Origin: an uncultured Pelagibacteraceae bacterium
GTDB taxonomy: Bacteria; Pseudomonadota; Alphaproteobacteria; Pelagibacterales; Pelagibacteraceae
Length of the DNA stretch: 58,515 bases
Assembly (NCBI GenBank): GCA_902590535.1
Contig: CACIXF010000005.1
Span: forward strand, 1 to 58,515
Direction: 5' to 3'
The notes under the pieces are model-generated. The model ran no database searches, was not told the origin of the DNA, and was given only the letters and a program-made list of their open reading frames with translations. Of this stretch, positions 1-8,498 are shown one piece after another. The translations under genes were made by a program, and so were the position numbers. Positions within the stretch are counted from its first letter, which is position 1, and each line of letters begins with the position of its first letter.

Positions 1-2460
1 CATAAAATTTCTAGTATCATTGTAACGCTATTTATAAGTCTTTTTATCTTAAGTGCTATTTTCACAATTGAAGATAGTCTTAAAAAAGAACTTAATGATA
101 ATGCTAAAGCACTTTTAGGTGGAGATTTAGAAATTGATTACAATCGTAATCAAGGAAATTTAGATTTAGTTAATCAAGTAAAAGAGTTTGCAACTGTTTC
201 TCAAATGATTGAGTTCAGTACTATGCTTTCAACTACTAACAGAGAAAAAAATAAATCATTATTTACTAGAATTAAAACTGTAGATGAAAAATATCCTTTA
301 TATGGAAATGTTGTCTATGAACCAATTGGTGCTTATGAAAGAATGCAAAAAGAACCTAATACTATCCTGATAAATGAAAGTTTATCAAAAACTCTAAATA
401 TTAAAATTAATGAAATCGTAAAAGTTCAAGATCAAAATTTTACAGTAATTGGAATTATTAAATCAGTACCAGATGTAAGTGGATTTGTTGCATTTGGCGA
501 TTGGGCTTTAGCAGGAAAACAAACTTTAGAAATTTTAAAACTAAGCGGTATTGGAAGTTTTTTAAACTATGAATACAAAGTAAAGTTTAATGAAAATGAT
601 AAACCAGAGGAAATTGAACAACGAATTGAAGAAATATTTAAAGAAGATCAAAAAGTAAAACTTAGGTATCCAGAAAATTCTGCAAGTGGAATAAAGAGAA
701 TTATTAATAATTTTTCTCAATTTTTGTCACTTGTTTCTATCAGCGCAATGTTGATAGCAGGTATTGGAATAGCAAATACTTTGCTTTCTTTTATTAATCA
801 AAACAATATGTCGATAGCTGTACGAAAAGCAGTTGGCTTTTATTCAGGTAATATTAAAACACTATATTATTTGCAGTTATTTATACTTTTATTTATTATC
901 ACTGTTGTTGCTTATGGATCGAGTTTTTTAATTGTTCCAATAGCAGATAAATATTTATCTGATGGATTGGGATTGAATGTTTATCCAGTGTTTTCATTGC
1001 TGAATTTTTTAAAAATATTTTTAGTGGGATTATTGGTGCTGATAATTTTTTCTATTCCAACAATTAGTTCTATTGATCAAGTTAAAGCTTCTAATTTATT
1101 TAGAAACGTATTTCAAAATCTTCAATTTAATTATTCTAAGAAATCAGTTGTTCTAAGCTTTCTTTTGTTATCTGTCTTAATTTTATTATTCACAATTGGA
1201 TCTGAACAACCTAATTATAGCTTGGGTTACTTTGCTGCTTTTTTTGTATGTTTAATTGTATTTTTCTTACTTTCAAAATTAATCATTTTTTTTCTAAAAA
1301 AATTCAAATCTAGTCCAATAATTTCTTTAAAAGTTTCAATCAAAAATATTACCCAAACAAAAAGTATAACCCCCATTACAGTTATGTCTCTTGGCTTAGG
1401 GGTTACTTTGTTATTAACATTAGCTTTAGTTGGTACAAATTTTCAAAGAGAAATTGCTAAATCTATTCCTGATATTGCACCTGATTATTTCTTTGTCGGT
1501 ATTCAAAAAGGAGAAAGAGATAAATTTGAACAAGGAATTTTAAATATGGATCCAAATGCATCTATTGAAATTGTGCCCATGGTATCCTCGGGAATTGTAA
1601 AAATTAATGGTGTGGATCCTAACACTTATATTAAACCAGATAACGATAGCTACTGGGTAATTGGTAGCGAACGAAGATCTTCATGGGTGGAAAATATACC
1701 TGAAGATAATCCAATTTTAGAAGGTAAATGGTGGGATTTATCAAACCCAAATCAACTTCAAATATCTCTGGATGCAAAAGTCGCTAAAGATTTTAACATT
1801 CAGTTAGGTGATATTTTTACTTTAAATGTTTATGGACGAGAAATTGAAGGAGAGGTCATTAATTTTAGAGAGGTAGATTATCGAGATTTAAGCATCAATT
1901 TTGCAATGTTATTTAATCCTCAATTTGCAAAAAATATTCCATACGAATATTTAGCTACTGCAAAATTTAATTCAAAGAAATTTGATGAAACTGAAATGCT
2001 TGAAATCATGCCGAGTTTATCAATGATAAAAATTGCAGATTACTTATCTAAAGTCACAGCTGTTTTAAATAAGGTGTTTATTGCAGTTACTTTAATTTCG
2101 GCTGTTACTATTGTTATTGGTTTAATTGTGATTTCTAGTGCAATTATGGTTCAAGGGAAAGTAAAAGAATATCAAAATTTAGTCTTTAAAATTTTAGGTT
2201 TTTCAAAAAAACAAATTGTTTTTTCATCGTTAATTGAATTCATAATTATTTTTAAATCTGTAATTTTAATTGCAATATTCTTTGCAGTAATTGGTTCAAA
2301 ATTTATTATGGAAAATATTTTTGAGCTGGTGTGGATGTTTGATTTTAAAGTTTTAATTTATTTAGGATTTTCAATTGGCTTTGTTACTTTAATTTTAATA
2401 TTGCTAACAAATTTAAAATATCTTAATCCTAAAGTTTATCCTCTAATAAGAAATCAATAA
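1..2460 (+). CDS. FtsX/YbbP-type ABC transporter permease, 5' truncated by the window edge
   Basis: The reading frame is open from base 1, so the true start lies upstream; 819 residues are visible. The protein begins inside a first membrane helix, followed by an extracytoplasmic MacB-like region that carries LLGGDLEI near its start, typical of YbbP-like permeases. A core FtsX domain follows with AGIGIANTLL and AVRKAVGF (about 750-840), then several hydrophobic segments, a second periplasmic region (about 1440-2040) and a second FtsX domain near the C terminus (VKEYQNLVFKILGFSKKQI). The family works with a LolD-like ATPase in lipid, lipoprotein or peptide export; the partner is probably just upstream. 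The stop codon abuts the stop of the convergent gene with no spacer. Confidence 0.85.
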   Translation, partial: HKISSIIVTLFISLFILSAIFTIEDSLKKELNDNAKALLGGDLEIDYNRNQGNLDLVNQVKEFATVSQMIEFSTMLSTTNREKNKSLFTRIKTVDEKYPLYGNVVYEPIGAYERMQKEPNTILINESLSKTLNIKINEIVKVQDQNFTVIGIIKSVPDVSGFVAFGDWALAGKQTLEILKLSGIGSFLNYEYKVKFNENDKPEEIEQRIEEIFKEDQKVKLRYPENSASGIKRIINNFSQFLSLVSISAMLIAGIGIANTLLSFINQNNMSIAVRKAVGFYSGNIKTLYYLQLFILLFIITVVAYGSSFLIVPIADKYLSDGLGLNVYPVFSLLNFLKIFLVGLLVLIIFSIPTISSIDQVKASNLFRNVFQNLQFNYSKKSVVLSFLLLSVLILLFTIGSEQPNYSLGYFAAFFVCLIVFFLLSKLIIFFLKKFKSSPIISLKVSIKNITQTKSITPITVMSLGLGVTLLLTLALVGTNFQREIAKSIPDIAPDYFFVGIQKGERDKFEQGILNMDPNASIEIVPMVSSGIVKINGVDPNTYIKPDNDSYWVIGSERRSSWVENIPEDNPILEGKWWDLSNPNQLQISLDAKVAKDFNIQLGDIFTLNVYGREIEGEVINFREVDYRDLSINFAMLFNPQFAKNIPYEYLATAKFNSKKFDETEMLEIMPSLSMIKIADYLSKVTAVLNKVFIAVTLISAVTIVIGLIVISSAIMVQGKVKEYQNLVFKILGFSKKQIVFSSLIEFIIIFKSVILIAIFFAVIGSKFIMENIFELVWMFDFKVLIYLGFSIGFVTLILILLTNLKYLNPKVYPLIRNQ

Positions 2461-2805
2461 TTAAAATTTAGTAATTTTACTATCTAAAGAAATTAGATTT
2501 AATTCTACTTTTAAATTTGGAAATCTTTTTTTTATTTGTTTTTTAATTTTAGAGAAAGACTCTTTATGATTAATGACAATTAATTTTTCTATATTATGCA
2601 ATTGAATAGAAGTTTCTAAATTATCATAAAACGTTTTATGCCATTTTTTAAATTTATTATGTGTAACCCCAACAGCTGCACCTGCGATTGTAAAAGCACT
2701 ATATTTTCCTGTTAATTTTTTTTTCTTTAAATGATTATAAACTAAATGTTGAAATCTTGGATCTATACAAGATAATACCATTGCTTTAAATTTCAATTTC
2801 TTCAA
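2461..2805 (-). CDS. Small beta-carbonic-anhydrase-like protein with incomplete zinc site
   Basis: This 114-residue protein starts with a segment like the beta-carbonic anhydrase active site: VLSCIDPRFQ gives the Cys-x-Asp-x-Arg triad. Later the sequence VINHKESF occupies the place of the family's Gly-His-x-x-Cys-Gly, so a His is present but the second Cys ligand is not. The protein is about half the length of usual beta-carbonic anhydrases. It may be a regulator, a structural relative, or an enzyme with another metal site; activity cannot be assumed. It starts 4 bases inside the end of the SOUL gene, so the two are probably translationally coupled. Confidence 0.5.
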   Translation of the reverse strand: MKKLKFKAMVLSCIDPRFQHLVYNHLKKKKLTGKYSAFTIAGAAVGVTHNKFKKWHKTFYDNLETSIQLHNIEKLIVINHKESFSKIKKQIKKRFPNLKVELNLISLDSKITKF

Positions 2806-3368
2806 TTTAATTCCACTTTAAACATGGCCTCATTTCTTCTATTCATTGGAAGTGTAAATGGACTGTCATATGTAGCTCTAATAGGTGGGCTTATAATTGA
2901 TATATTATTTTTTTGTAACTCTTTTTCTAAAATTTCTTTATGCTTAAGAAAGTTTCCATCTGAAGCTCGTCCAGAATATCTCAACACCGCGTAGTATCCT
3001 CCTTCAATATTAACTATTTTAACGTCTTCTCTGCTTGGATTTGGTGCATTTTCTGAGTTAAATTTAGATGGTAAATAAAATTGCATACTCATATTTCCAT
3101 TTTTCTCAACTTGAGTAACTGGAGTTGTCATTTTAATTTTCTCTTGGGTATCGTTTCTACCTGAAATATAATTAAATAACTTTCTAAAATTACTATCTAT
3201 TCCAGATGTAATAGTTTCAACCGCTAAACGATCTGAATATTTTCTAATCTCATAAACTTCATTTTTAGAGACAACTTCATAATTTGCTTCTTCGTAAGCC
3301 ATAACTGTAGAATAAGGTAAAACAAATAAAGTACAAAATACTATAATATAAAGTTTTATAATTTTCAT
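2802..3368 (-). CDS. SOUL-family haem-binding-like protein, exported
   Basis: 188 residues with an N-terminal hydrophobic signal sequence ending near VMAYEEA. The body matches the SOUL/HBP family: YEVVSKNEVYEIRKYSDRL at the start of the fold, KIKMTTPVTQVEKNG in the centre, GGYYAVLRYSGRASD, and a C-terminal stretch with SPFTLPMNRRNEAMF. The family binds haem or other tetrapyrroles in some members; many bacterial homologues are periplasmic and uncharacterised. It sits in the middle of a three-gene minus-strand operon, 2 bases after the GNAT-like gene and overlapping the carbonic-anhydrase-like gene. Confidence 0.8.
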   Translation of the reverse strand: MKIIKLYIIVFCTLFVLPYSTVMAYEEANYEVVSKNEVYEIRKYSDRLAVETITSGIDSNFRKLFNYISGRNDTQEKIKMTTPVTQVEKNGNMSMQFYLPSKFNSENAPNPSREDVKIVNIEGGYYAVLRYSGRASDGNFLKHKEILEKELQKNNISIISPPIRATYDSPFTLPMNRRNEAMFKVELN

Positions 3369-3370
3369 TG

Positions 3371-3925
3371 TTACATAACTTTATATTCAAAATTTTGTGT
3401 AGTTTCATTAATTTGGATTAATTTAGCTCCATTTCTCTCATGAAAATTAGTTGCCATTTCTGTTAGAGGTGAAAGAGTTACCAATCTATTTAAATGATTA
3501 GATTTTTTTATTTTTTTGAATACTTCTTTTACTATTAATTTTCCTCCACCCTTTTTTTTAGACCATACGGTGTAAGCAATTGCTATTTGACCACCAGTCT
3601 GATCTCTCATTGCTGTTTGTAGAAATGCATCAGTGCTTAATTTTTCTAACTCTTCAACACTTTTTGGAATTTCATTTGTATAAGCAAAACACATCACAGC
3701 ATGAATTTCTCCTTGATATTCAACACCAAAAATTTTTCTTCCATATCCCGTTCTAAACTTGTTATCTAATTCTGGTCTAACAGGATCCTCTTCAGGATTA
3801 CATTCTTTAAGCTCAACAAGTTTTGCGCCTTTGACCCACCCAAAAAAATTATCAATATTTTTAGTTAAAACCTGTCTATTTTTTCTTAATCTTGCTTTAA
3901 TTCTTGGGTTAAATTTTTTTTTCAT
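3371..3925 (-). CDS. GNAT-like acyltransferase-fold protein of unknown function
   Basis: 184 residues, basic N terminus, no signal peptide or membrane segment. The second half (RKIFGVEYQGEIHAVMCFAY, then LIVKEVFKKIKKSNHLNRLVTLSP and ATNFHERNGAKLI) has the order of elements expected of a GNAT fold, where the last element is the usual FYxxxGF region. A clean acetyl-CoA-binding Q/RxxGxG/A motif is not evident; KKGGGKLIVKEV may take its place. First gene of the minus-strand operon with the SOUL and carbonic-anhydrase-like genes. Function not recognised. Confidence 0.5.
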   Translation of the reverse strand: MKKKFNPRIKARLRKNRQVLTKNIDNFFGWVKGAKLVELKECNPEEDPVRPELDNKFRTGYGRKIFGVEYQGEIHAVMCFAYTNEIPKSVEELEKLSTDAFLQTAMRDQTGGQIAIAYTVWSKKKGGGKLIVKEVFKKIKKSNHLNRLVTLSPLTEMATNFHERNGAKLIQINETTQNFEYKVM

Positions 3926-3973
3926 TTTAATAATTATCTACCATTTATTTTAAAGTTTAAATGCGCAATTAAA

Positions 3974-4720
3974 TCATACCAGATAATCATACAAAAGCTT
4001 CGCACTAGTAACAAAAATTAAAGCATATAAAATATTGTAAAATAATTTCTCTTCAATAATTTTAAGTAATTGATATCCAATCAATATTCCCAATAATGCA
4101 ACTGGAAACAATGTTGCTGACTGTTTAAAAGACTCAAAGTTTGTCATAGATAAACTAATGTACAAGGGAAGTTTAATTAAATTTACAAAAGTGAAAAAAA
4201 ATATTCTTGTACCTACATAAATTTCTTTTTTCATTCTAAGCGGGAGTAAATAAAGACTAGTGGGAGTTCCTCCTGCATGTACACAAAAACTTGTAAATCC
4301 TGCTACAACTGAACAAGTACCACCTTTAAAAAAGTTTTTTTCTGACTTTTTTTCTTTATTTTTTTTAAAAAAAAAGTAATGACCAGCAAACAAGAAGCCC
4401 ATAACTCCAATAATAAATTTTAATAATTCCTCTGAAAAATATGAAAAAGTTAATGATCCAATAAATATCCCAATTGCTGCAAAAGGAACCATTAATTTTA
4501 AAGTTCCTAAATCAAATTCTTTCCTATATTTATAAACAGCAATAAAATCTGAAAATATTAATATTGGTAAAATAATTCCTAAAGCTTGATTTAGTGGCAT
4601 AACTATTGTCATTAACGGAACGGAAATTAAAGTCATGGATCCACCTAGACCTGATTTTGCAATCCCATATAAAATTATGGCTGGAACAACTGTAAAAAAA
4701 AATAATAAGTTTATTTCCAT
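3974..4720 (-). CDS. TauE/SafE-type sulfite or anion exporter family membrane protein
   Basis: 248 residues, nearly all hydrophobic, with about seven or eight membrane helices. The family's repeated half-domains are visible: AKSGLGGSMTLISVPLM with PLNQALGIILPILIFSDF in the first half and GFTSFCVHAGGTPTSLYLLP in the second. TauE/SafE proteins move sulfite, sulfoacetate or other organic anions across the inner membrane; the substrate cannot be told from sequence. It overlaps the end of the small acetyltransferase gene upstream by 10 bases. Confidence 0.85.
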   Translation of the reverse strand: MEINLLFFFTVVPAIILYGIAKSGLGGSMTLISVPLMTIVMPLNQALGIILPILIFSDFIAVYKYRKEFDLGTLKLMVPFAAIGIFIGSLTFSYFSEELLKFIIGVMGFLFAGHYFFFKKNKEKKSEKNFFKGGTCSVVAGFTSFCVHAGGTPTSLYLLPLRMKKEIYVGTRIFFFTFVNLIKLPLYISLSMTNFESFKQSATLFPVALLGILIGYQLLKIIEEKLFYNILYALIFVTSAKLLYDYLV

Positions 4721-4980
4721 TTATTTAATGATTTTAATAATTTTGATCCTAAGGGACTAATTGGTTGCTGAAGTATTATTTCTTTTCCAGTTTTTTGTTT
4801 TACTAATTGTAATAATTTAGTTGCTAACCCTTGTTTTCTAAAAATTGGATTAACAAAAATATACTCTACCTCACCTTTCTCATTAAATCTAACAAAGCCT
4901 ATTGTTGTATTTTCATTTTTAAAGGTGAAAACTCCCTCAGTTTCCTCAATTTTAAAATTTGAAACTTCCAGGCTGTTCAT
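4711..4980 (-). CDS. Small GNAT-family N-acetyltransferase
   Basis: 89 residues. FVNPIFRKQGLATKLLQLVKQ contains the acetyl-CoA pyrophosphate-binding motif (RKQGLA), preceded by the strand GEVEYIFV. The protein is much shorter than a normal GNAT (about 140-170) and resembles the minimal YjdJ/GNAT subfamily (about 90 residues). The acceptor is unknown. It lies between a 54-codon membrane peptide gene (5 bases upstream) and the TauE-like gene, all on the minus strand. Confidence 0.75.
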   Translation of the reverse strand: MNSLEVSNFKIEETEGVFTFKNENTTIGFVRFNEKGEVEYIFVNPIFRKQGLATKLLQLVKQKTGKEIILQQPISPLGSKLLKSLNKWK

Positions 4981-4985
4981 GAATG

Positions 4986-5150
4986 CTAGTAATTTAGGAG
5001 CAAAAGGATAACTGCTATTACAGCAATGATGGAGCTAACAACAATATAATTAAGCCTAATGTTGAACTTTTTCTCAACAGAATCAGTTATTTTCTCCCAA
5101 AATAAAACTATTAAAAATACAATAATAGCTGGTATCAGATATTTAATCAT
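4986..5150 (-). CDS. Small two-helix membrane protein, 54 residues
   Basis: An ATG at 5150 opens a 54-codon frame ending in TAG at 4986. The product has two hydrophobic helices (residues about 3-17, IPAIIVFLIVLFW region, and about 36-52, ending in LLLLNY) separated by a charged linker (EKITDSVEKKFN). It fills most of the gap between the acetyltransferase gene and the divergent DmdA-like gene, and is followed within 5 bases by the acetyltransferase. No family recognised; coding status is inferred from position, frame length and the clear helix-linker-helix pattern. Confidence 0.5.
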   Translation of the reverse strand: MIKYLIPAIIVFLIVLFWEKITDSVEKKFNIRLNYIVVSSIIAVIAVILLLLNY

Positions 5151-5231
5151 ACAAATGAATTTTTATTAATTTAAGACTATTAGAGTGAATATTCTATTTG
5201 TAAATAATTTTAAGACTGTTAATGGTCACAG

Positions 5232-6371
5232 ATGTCGCGTAAAAACTTTGGTTTTGGAACACAAATTAGGAAATCTCCATATTTCGATGCTACCGTAAAA
5301 TGGGGAGCAACTGGTTTTTCTGTATATAATCACATGTATATTCCAAGAGATTTTGGAAGTCCTGAACAAAATTTTTGGAACCTTATTGAAAAATCAATCT
5401 TATGTGATGTTGCAGTTGAAAGACAAGTCGAGATCACTGGTCCTGATGCCTACAAATTTACTCAATTATTAACACCTAGAGACCTTTCAAAATTATCAAT
5501 AGGACAGTGTAAATATGTATTAATCGTAAATAATGATGGTGGTATTTTAAACGATCCAGTTTTATTAAGATTAGCAGAAAATCATTTTTGGTTATCCTTA
5601 GCAGATAGTGATGTTTTGTTGTGGGCACAAGGAGTTGCTATAAATTCAGGCTTAGACGTTAAAATATCTGAACCGGATGTATCTCCTTTACAATTGCAAG
5701 GCCCTACCTCTCAAGAAATTATGGTTAAATTATTTGGTGATGGCATAAGAGATTTAAAATATTATTGGCTTAGAGAATATAATCTTGATGGAATTCCACT
5801 AATTGTTTCAAGAACAGGTTGGTCAAGTGAACTTGGTTATGAAATATATTTAAGAGATGGTTCAAAAGGAAATGAATTATATGAAAAAATTATGTCTACT
5901 GGTAAAGAACATGGAATTCAACCAGGTCATACATCGTCTATAAGAAGAATTGAAGGCGGTATGCTTTCATATCATGCAGATGCAGATATCCATACAAATC
6001 CATACGAATTAGGATTAGATCGATTAGTTAATTTAGAAAATGATATAGAATTTATAGGTAAAGAAGCTCTAAAAAAGATTAAGCAAGATGGAATAAAGAG
6101 AAAACAGGTCGGGCTTATAATAGATTGTAATCCTTTACTTGGACCTAATACAACTTTTTGGCCAATTGAAAAAGATGGTAAAACAATTGGTAAAGTAACT
6201 TCAGCTGTATATTCTCCTAGATTAAAAAAGAATATTGCACTTGCAATGATAGAAATAAATTATTCAGAATTAGGAAATCAGTTAGATGTTAATACTCATG
6301 AAGGAAAATACACTGCTAAAATTGTAGAAAAACCTTTTTATGATCCTAAAAAGAAAATAGCTAGTAGCTAG
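5232..6371 (+). CDS. DmdA-like / GcvT-family tetrahydrofolate-dependent aminomethyltransferase
   Basis: 379 residues spanning the GcvT fold and its C-terminal beta barrel. Segments such as FSVYNHMYIP, VERQVEITGPDA, RDLSK and ADSDVLLW resemble dimethylsulfoniopropionate demethylase (DmdA) and its close relatives more than the glycine-cleavage T protein. DmdA moves a methyl group from DMSP to tetrahydrofolate. Many paralogues in marine bacteria share these segments without proven DMSP activity, so I do not assign the gene symbol. It starts on its own promoter region after a divergent gene, and its TAG stop interlocks with the stop of the convergent ABC-2 permease (4 bases shared). Confidence 0.7.
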   Translation: MSRKNFGFGTQIRKSPYFDATVKWGATGFSVYNHMYIPRDFGSPEQNFWNLIEKSILCDVAVERQVEITGPDAYKFTQLLTPRDLSKLSIGQCKYVLIVNNDGGILNDPVLLRLAENHFWLSLADSDVLLWAQGVAINSGLDVKISEPDVSPLQLQGPTSQEIMVKLFGDGIRDLKYYWLREYNLDGIPLIVSRTGWSSELGYEIYLRDGSKGNELYEKIMSTGKEHGIQPGHTSSIRRIEGGMLSYHADADIHTNPYELGLDRLVNLENDIEFIGKEALKKIKQDGIKRKQVGLIIDCNPLLGPNTTFWPIEKDGKTIGKVTSAVYSPRLKKNIALAMIEINYSELGNQLDVNTHEGKYTAKIVEKPFYDPKKKIASS

Positions 6372-7135
6372 GATTTAATATTGTAACCTTTTTTAAGTAA
6401 TACTGTAACAACTGATACACATGCAACCAGAAATACAACCATAGAAATTATACTTACCCAAATATTAAAGTCCGATACTCCATAAAAAGCAAATCTTAGT
6501 CCATTAATCAAATAAACTACTGGATTAAAATAAGTAACTGTCTGCCAAAATTCTGGCAGCATATCTAAAGAATATAAACTTCCACCTAAAAATACCATCG
6601 GTGTAATAACTAAGGTTGGTATAATTGACATTTGCTCAAAGTTAGAACTCATTAAACCTATTAAAAAACCAAATAATGCAAATGTAAATGCAACCAATAC
6701 TAATAAAAAAATCATTAATAGTGGATACATGACGTTGACTTCTACAAAGAATGTTGAGGTGATAAATATTACAACACCTACAATGAGAGTTTTAGTTGCT
6801 CCTGCTCCAACAAAAGCTAGAACAATTTCAAAAGTAGAAATTGGTGCTGCTAAAATTTCATAAATGGTTCCATTAAACTTAGGAAAAAAAATACCAAAAG
6901 ATGTGTTACTGATAGATTGAGTTAAAAGAGTAAGCATCAATAAACCTGGAACAATGTAGGATCCATAACTAATCCCATCAATATTTTCAACATATCCTCC
7001 AATTACTGAACCAAATACTATGAAGTATAAAGAAGTAGATAAAACTGGGGAAAAAAGAGACTGCATTAAGGTTCTTTTAAACCGATCCATCTCATGAAGA
7101 TAAATTGCGCTAAAAGCTTGGAAATTAAACTTCAT
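6368..7135 (-). CDS. ABC-2 type transporter permease (YadH-like)
   Basis: 255 residues with about six hydrophobic segments. [25 protein letters not shown] is followed by [32 protein letters not shown] and, in the C-terminal half, [20 protein letters not shown], the typical ABC-2 signature region, then [19 protein letters not shown]. It pairs with the ATPase gene just upstream, overlapping it by 11 bases. Such pairs export polysaccharides, lipids or small drugs; substrate unknown. Confidence 0.9.
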   Translation of the reverse strand: MKFNFQAFSAIYLHEMDRFKRTLMQSLFSPVLSTSLYFIVFGSVIGGYVENIDGISYGSYIVPGLLMLTLLTQSISNTSFGIFFPKFNGTIYEILAAPISTFEIVLAFVGAGATKTLIVGVVIFITSTFFVEVNVMYPLLMIFLLVLVAFTFALFGFLIGLMSSNFEQMSIIPTLVITPMVFLGGSLYSLDMLPEFWQTVTYFNPVVYLINGLRFAFYGVSDFNIWVSIISMVVFLVACVSVVTVLLKKGYNIKS

Positions 7136-8084
7136 TATTTTCCTTTACTAAAGAAACAAATATTTTTTCCAATGTTGTTTGTTCTGTTTTTAAATCTTGT
7201 AATTTTAAATTTGCATCTTTTAAATCTTGAAGCAAGTTGGTTATTCCCGTGCTGTTAGCCGTCACATTGTACGTATAGTTTATCGATTTTTTATCTTTAC
7301 CAATTTCAAGATTATACTTATTTAAACTTACTGGTATTTCATTTATTTCATTTTGAAGGTCAACTGTAAGCTTTTTATGCCCCATTTTTTTTAATAATTC
7401 TTTTGTTTCATCTACTACAATTATTTCACCCTGGTTAATAACTCCTACTCTATCAGCTATAGCCTCTGCTTCTTCGATATAGTGTGTTGTAAGAATAATT
7501 GTTACACCAGTTTTTCTTAATGTTTCAACAACTTTCCACATATCCTGCCTTAGCTCAACATCTACACCTGCAGTAGGCTCGTCTAAAAATAAAATTGTTG
7601 GTTCATGTGATAATGCTTTAGCGATTAAAACCCTACGTTTCATTCCTCCTGATAATTGATTGAGTCTTAAGTTTTTTTTGTCCCATAGACTCAAATCTTT
7701 TAATACTTTTTCGATATATTCTGGATCAGGTTTTTTTCCATATAACCCTCTAGAGTAAGACACGTTGTTAAAAACAGTTTCAAATTGTTCCAAAGTTAAC
7801 TCTTGTGGTACTAGTCCAATCCTTGATCTTGTTTCTCTGTAATCCTTGATAATATCGAAATCATCAACTGTAACTTTGCCTGATGATGGACGGACTATTC
7901 CACAAATAATGCTTATAAGTGTTGTTTTACCAGCACCATTTGGTCCCAGCATTGCAAAAATTTCACCCTTTTTAATGTTTAAGTTAATTTTCTTAAGTGC
8001 CTCAAAACCATTATCATAAATTTTTGATAAATTATCGATATTTATTAGATTACTAGACATAGGATTATCCATATATAGAGACAA
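7125..8084 (-). CDS. ABC-2 type transporter ATP-binding protein (YadG-like)
   Basis: 319 residues. An ABC ATPase domain shows Walker A (GPNGAGKTT), Q-loop (LVPQE), signature (LSGGMKRRV), Walker B (ILFLDEP) and H-loop (TTHYIEEAE). A short C-terminal extension of about 80 residues follows, as in exporter ATPases. The start is uncertain: three in-frame ATGs lie close together, and one at 8060 ([10 protein letters not shown]) gives the more usual N terminus. Partner of the ABC-2 permease downstream. Confidence 0.9.
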   Translation of the reverse strand: MSLYMDNPMSSNLINIDNLSKIYDNGFEALKKINLNIKKGEIFAMLGPNGAGKTTLISIICGIVRPSSGKVTVDDFDIIKDYRETRSRIGLVPQELTLEQFETVFNNVSYSRGLYGKKPDPEYIEKVLKDLSLWDKKNLRLNQLSGGMKRRVLIAKALSHEPTILFLDEPTAGVDVELRQDMWKVVETLRKTGVTIILTTHYIEEAEAIADRVGVINQGEIIVVDETKELLKKMGHKKLTVDLQNEINEIPVSLNKYNLEIGKDKKSINYTYNVTANSTGITNLLQDLKDANLKLQDLKTEQTTLEKIFVSLVKENNEV

Positions 8085-8129
8085 TTTATGGTATTACAAT
8101 AAATTAAAATTTACATTAACTTTTTAATA

Positions 8130-8498
8130 ATGAAAAAATTTTTAGTATTTATCTGTTTTGTATTAGCATTTAGCACAAATGCAATTGGGAAGGAAACCAC
8201 TTACAGCAAAGAATTATTCGATAAAGCTTTATCGGAAGGAAAAGTTGTAGTTGTAAGTTCTTGGATTAAATATTGCACTTCTTGTGCAAGCCAAATGAAA
8301 GTTCTTGAAAAAGCAAAAAATGATTTTGATAATATGGAATACTTTGCTTTTGATGTAGCAAATAAAGAAATTGCTAAATTTTTTAACGTTCAATATCAAA
8401 CAACACTTTTAATTTTTAAATACAATAAAGAAGTTTACAGAAGTATAGGTGAGACCACCAAAGAGCTTATTTATGATGCTTTAAAATCCTCTATATAA
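8130..8498 (+). CDS. Exported thioredoxin-fold protein with CTSC active site
   Basis: 122 residues with an N-terminal signal peptide (MKKFLVFICFVLAFSTNAIG). VVVVSSWIKYCTSCASQMKV places a CxxC pair where thioredoxins have CGPC; the flanks resemble the C-terminal domain of DsbD. In thioredoxins a cis-proline precedes a Thr in the PTLL strand; here the corresponding segment is YQTTLLIF with no proline. It is probably periplasmic and involved in thiol exchange, but the missing proline makes the activity unclear. Its 3' end overlaps the convergent symporter gene by 8 bases. Confidence 0.75.
   Translation: MKKFLVFICFVLAFSTNAIGKETTYSKELFDKALSEGKVVVVSSWIKYCTSCASQMKVLEKAKNDFDNMEYFAFDVANKEIAKFFNVQYQTTLLIFKYNKEVYRSIGETTKELIYDALKSSI

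Noticed and set aside
5232..6371. Assigning the gene symbol dmdA
   Set aside because: Similarity to DmdA is from memory of motifs only; close paralogues without DMSP activity exist.
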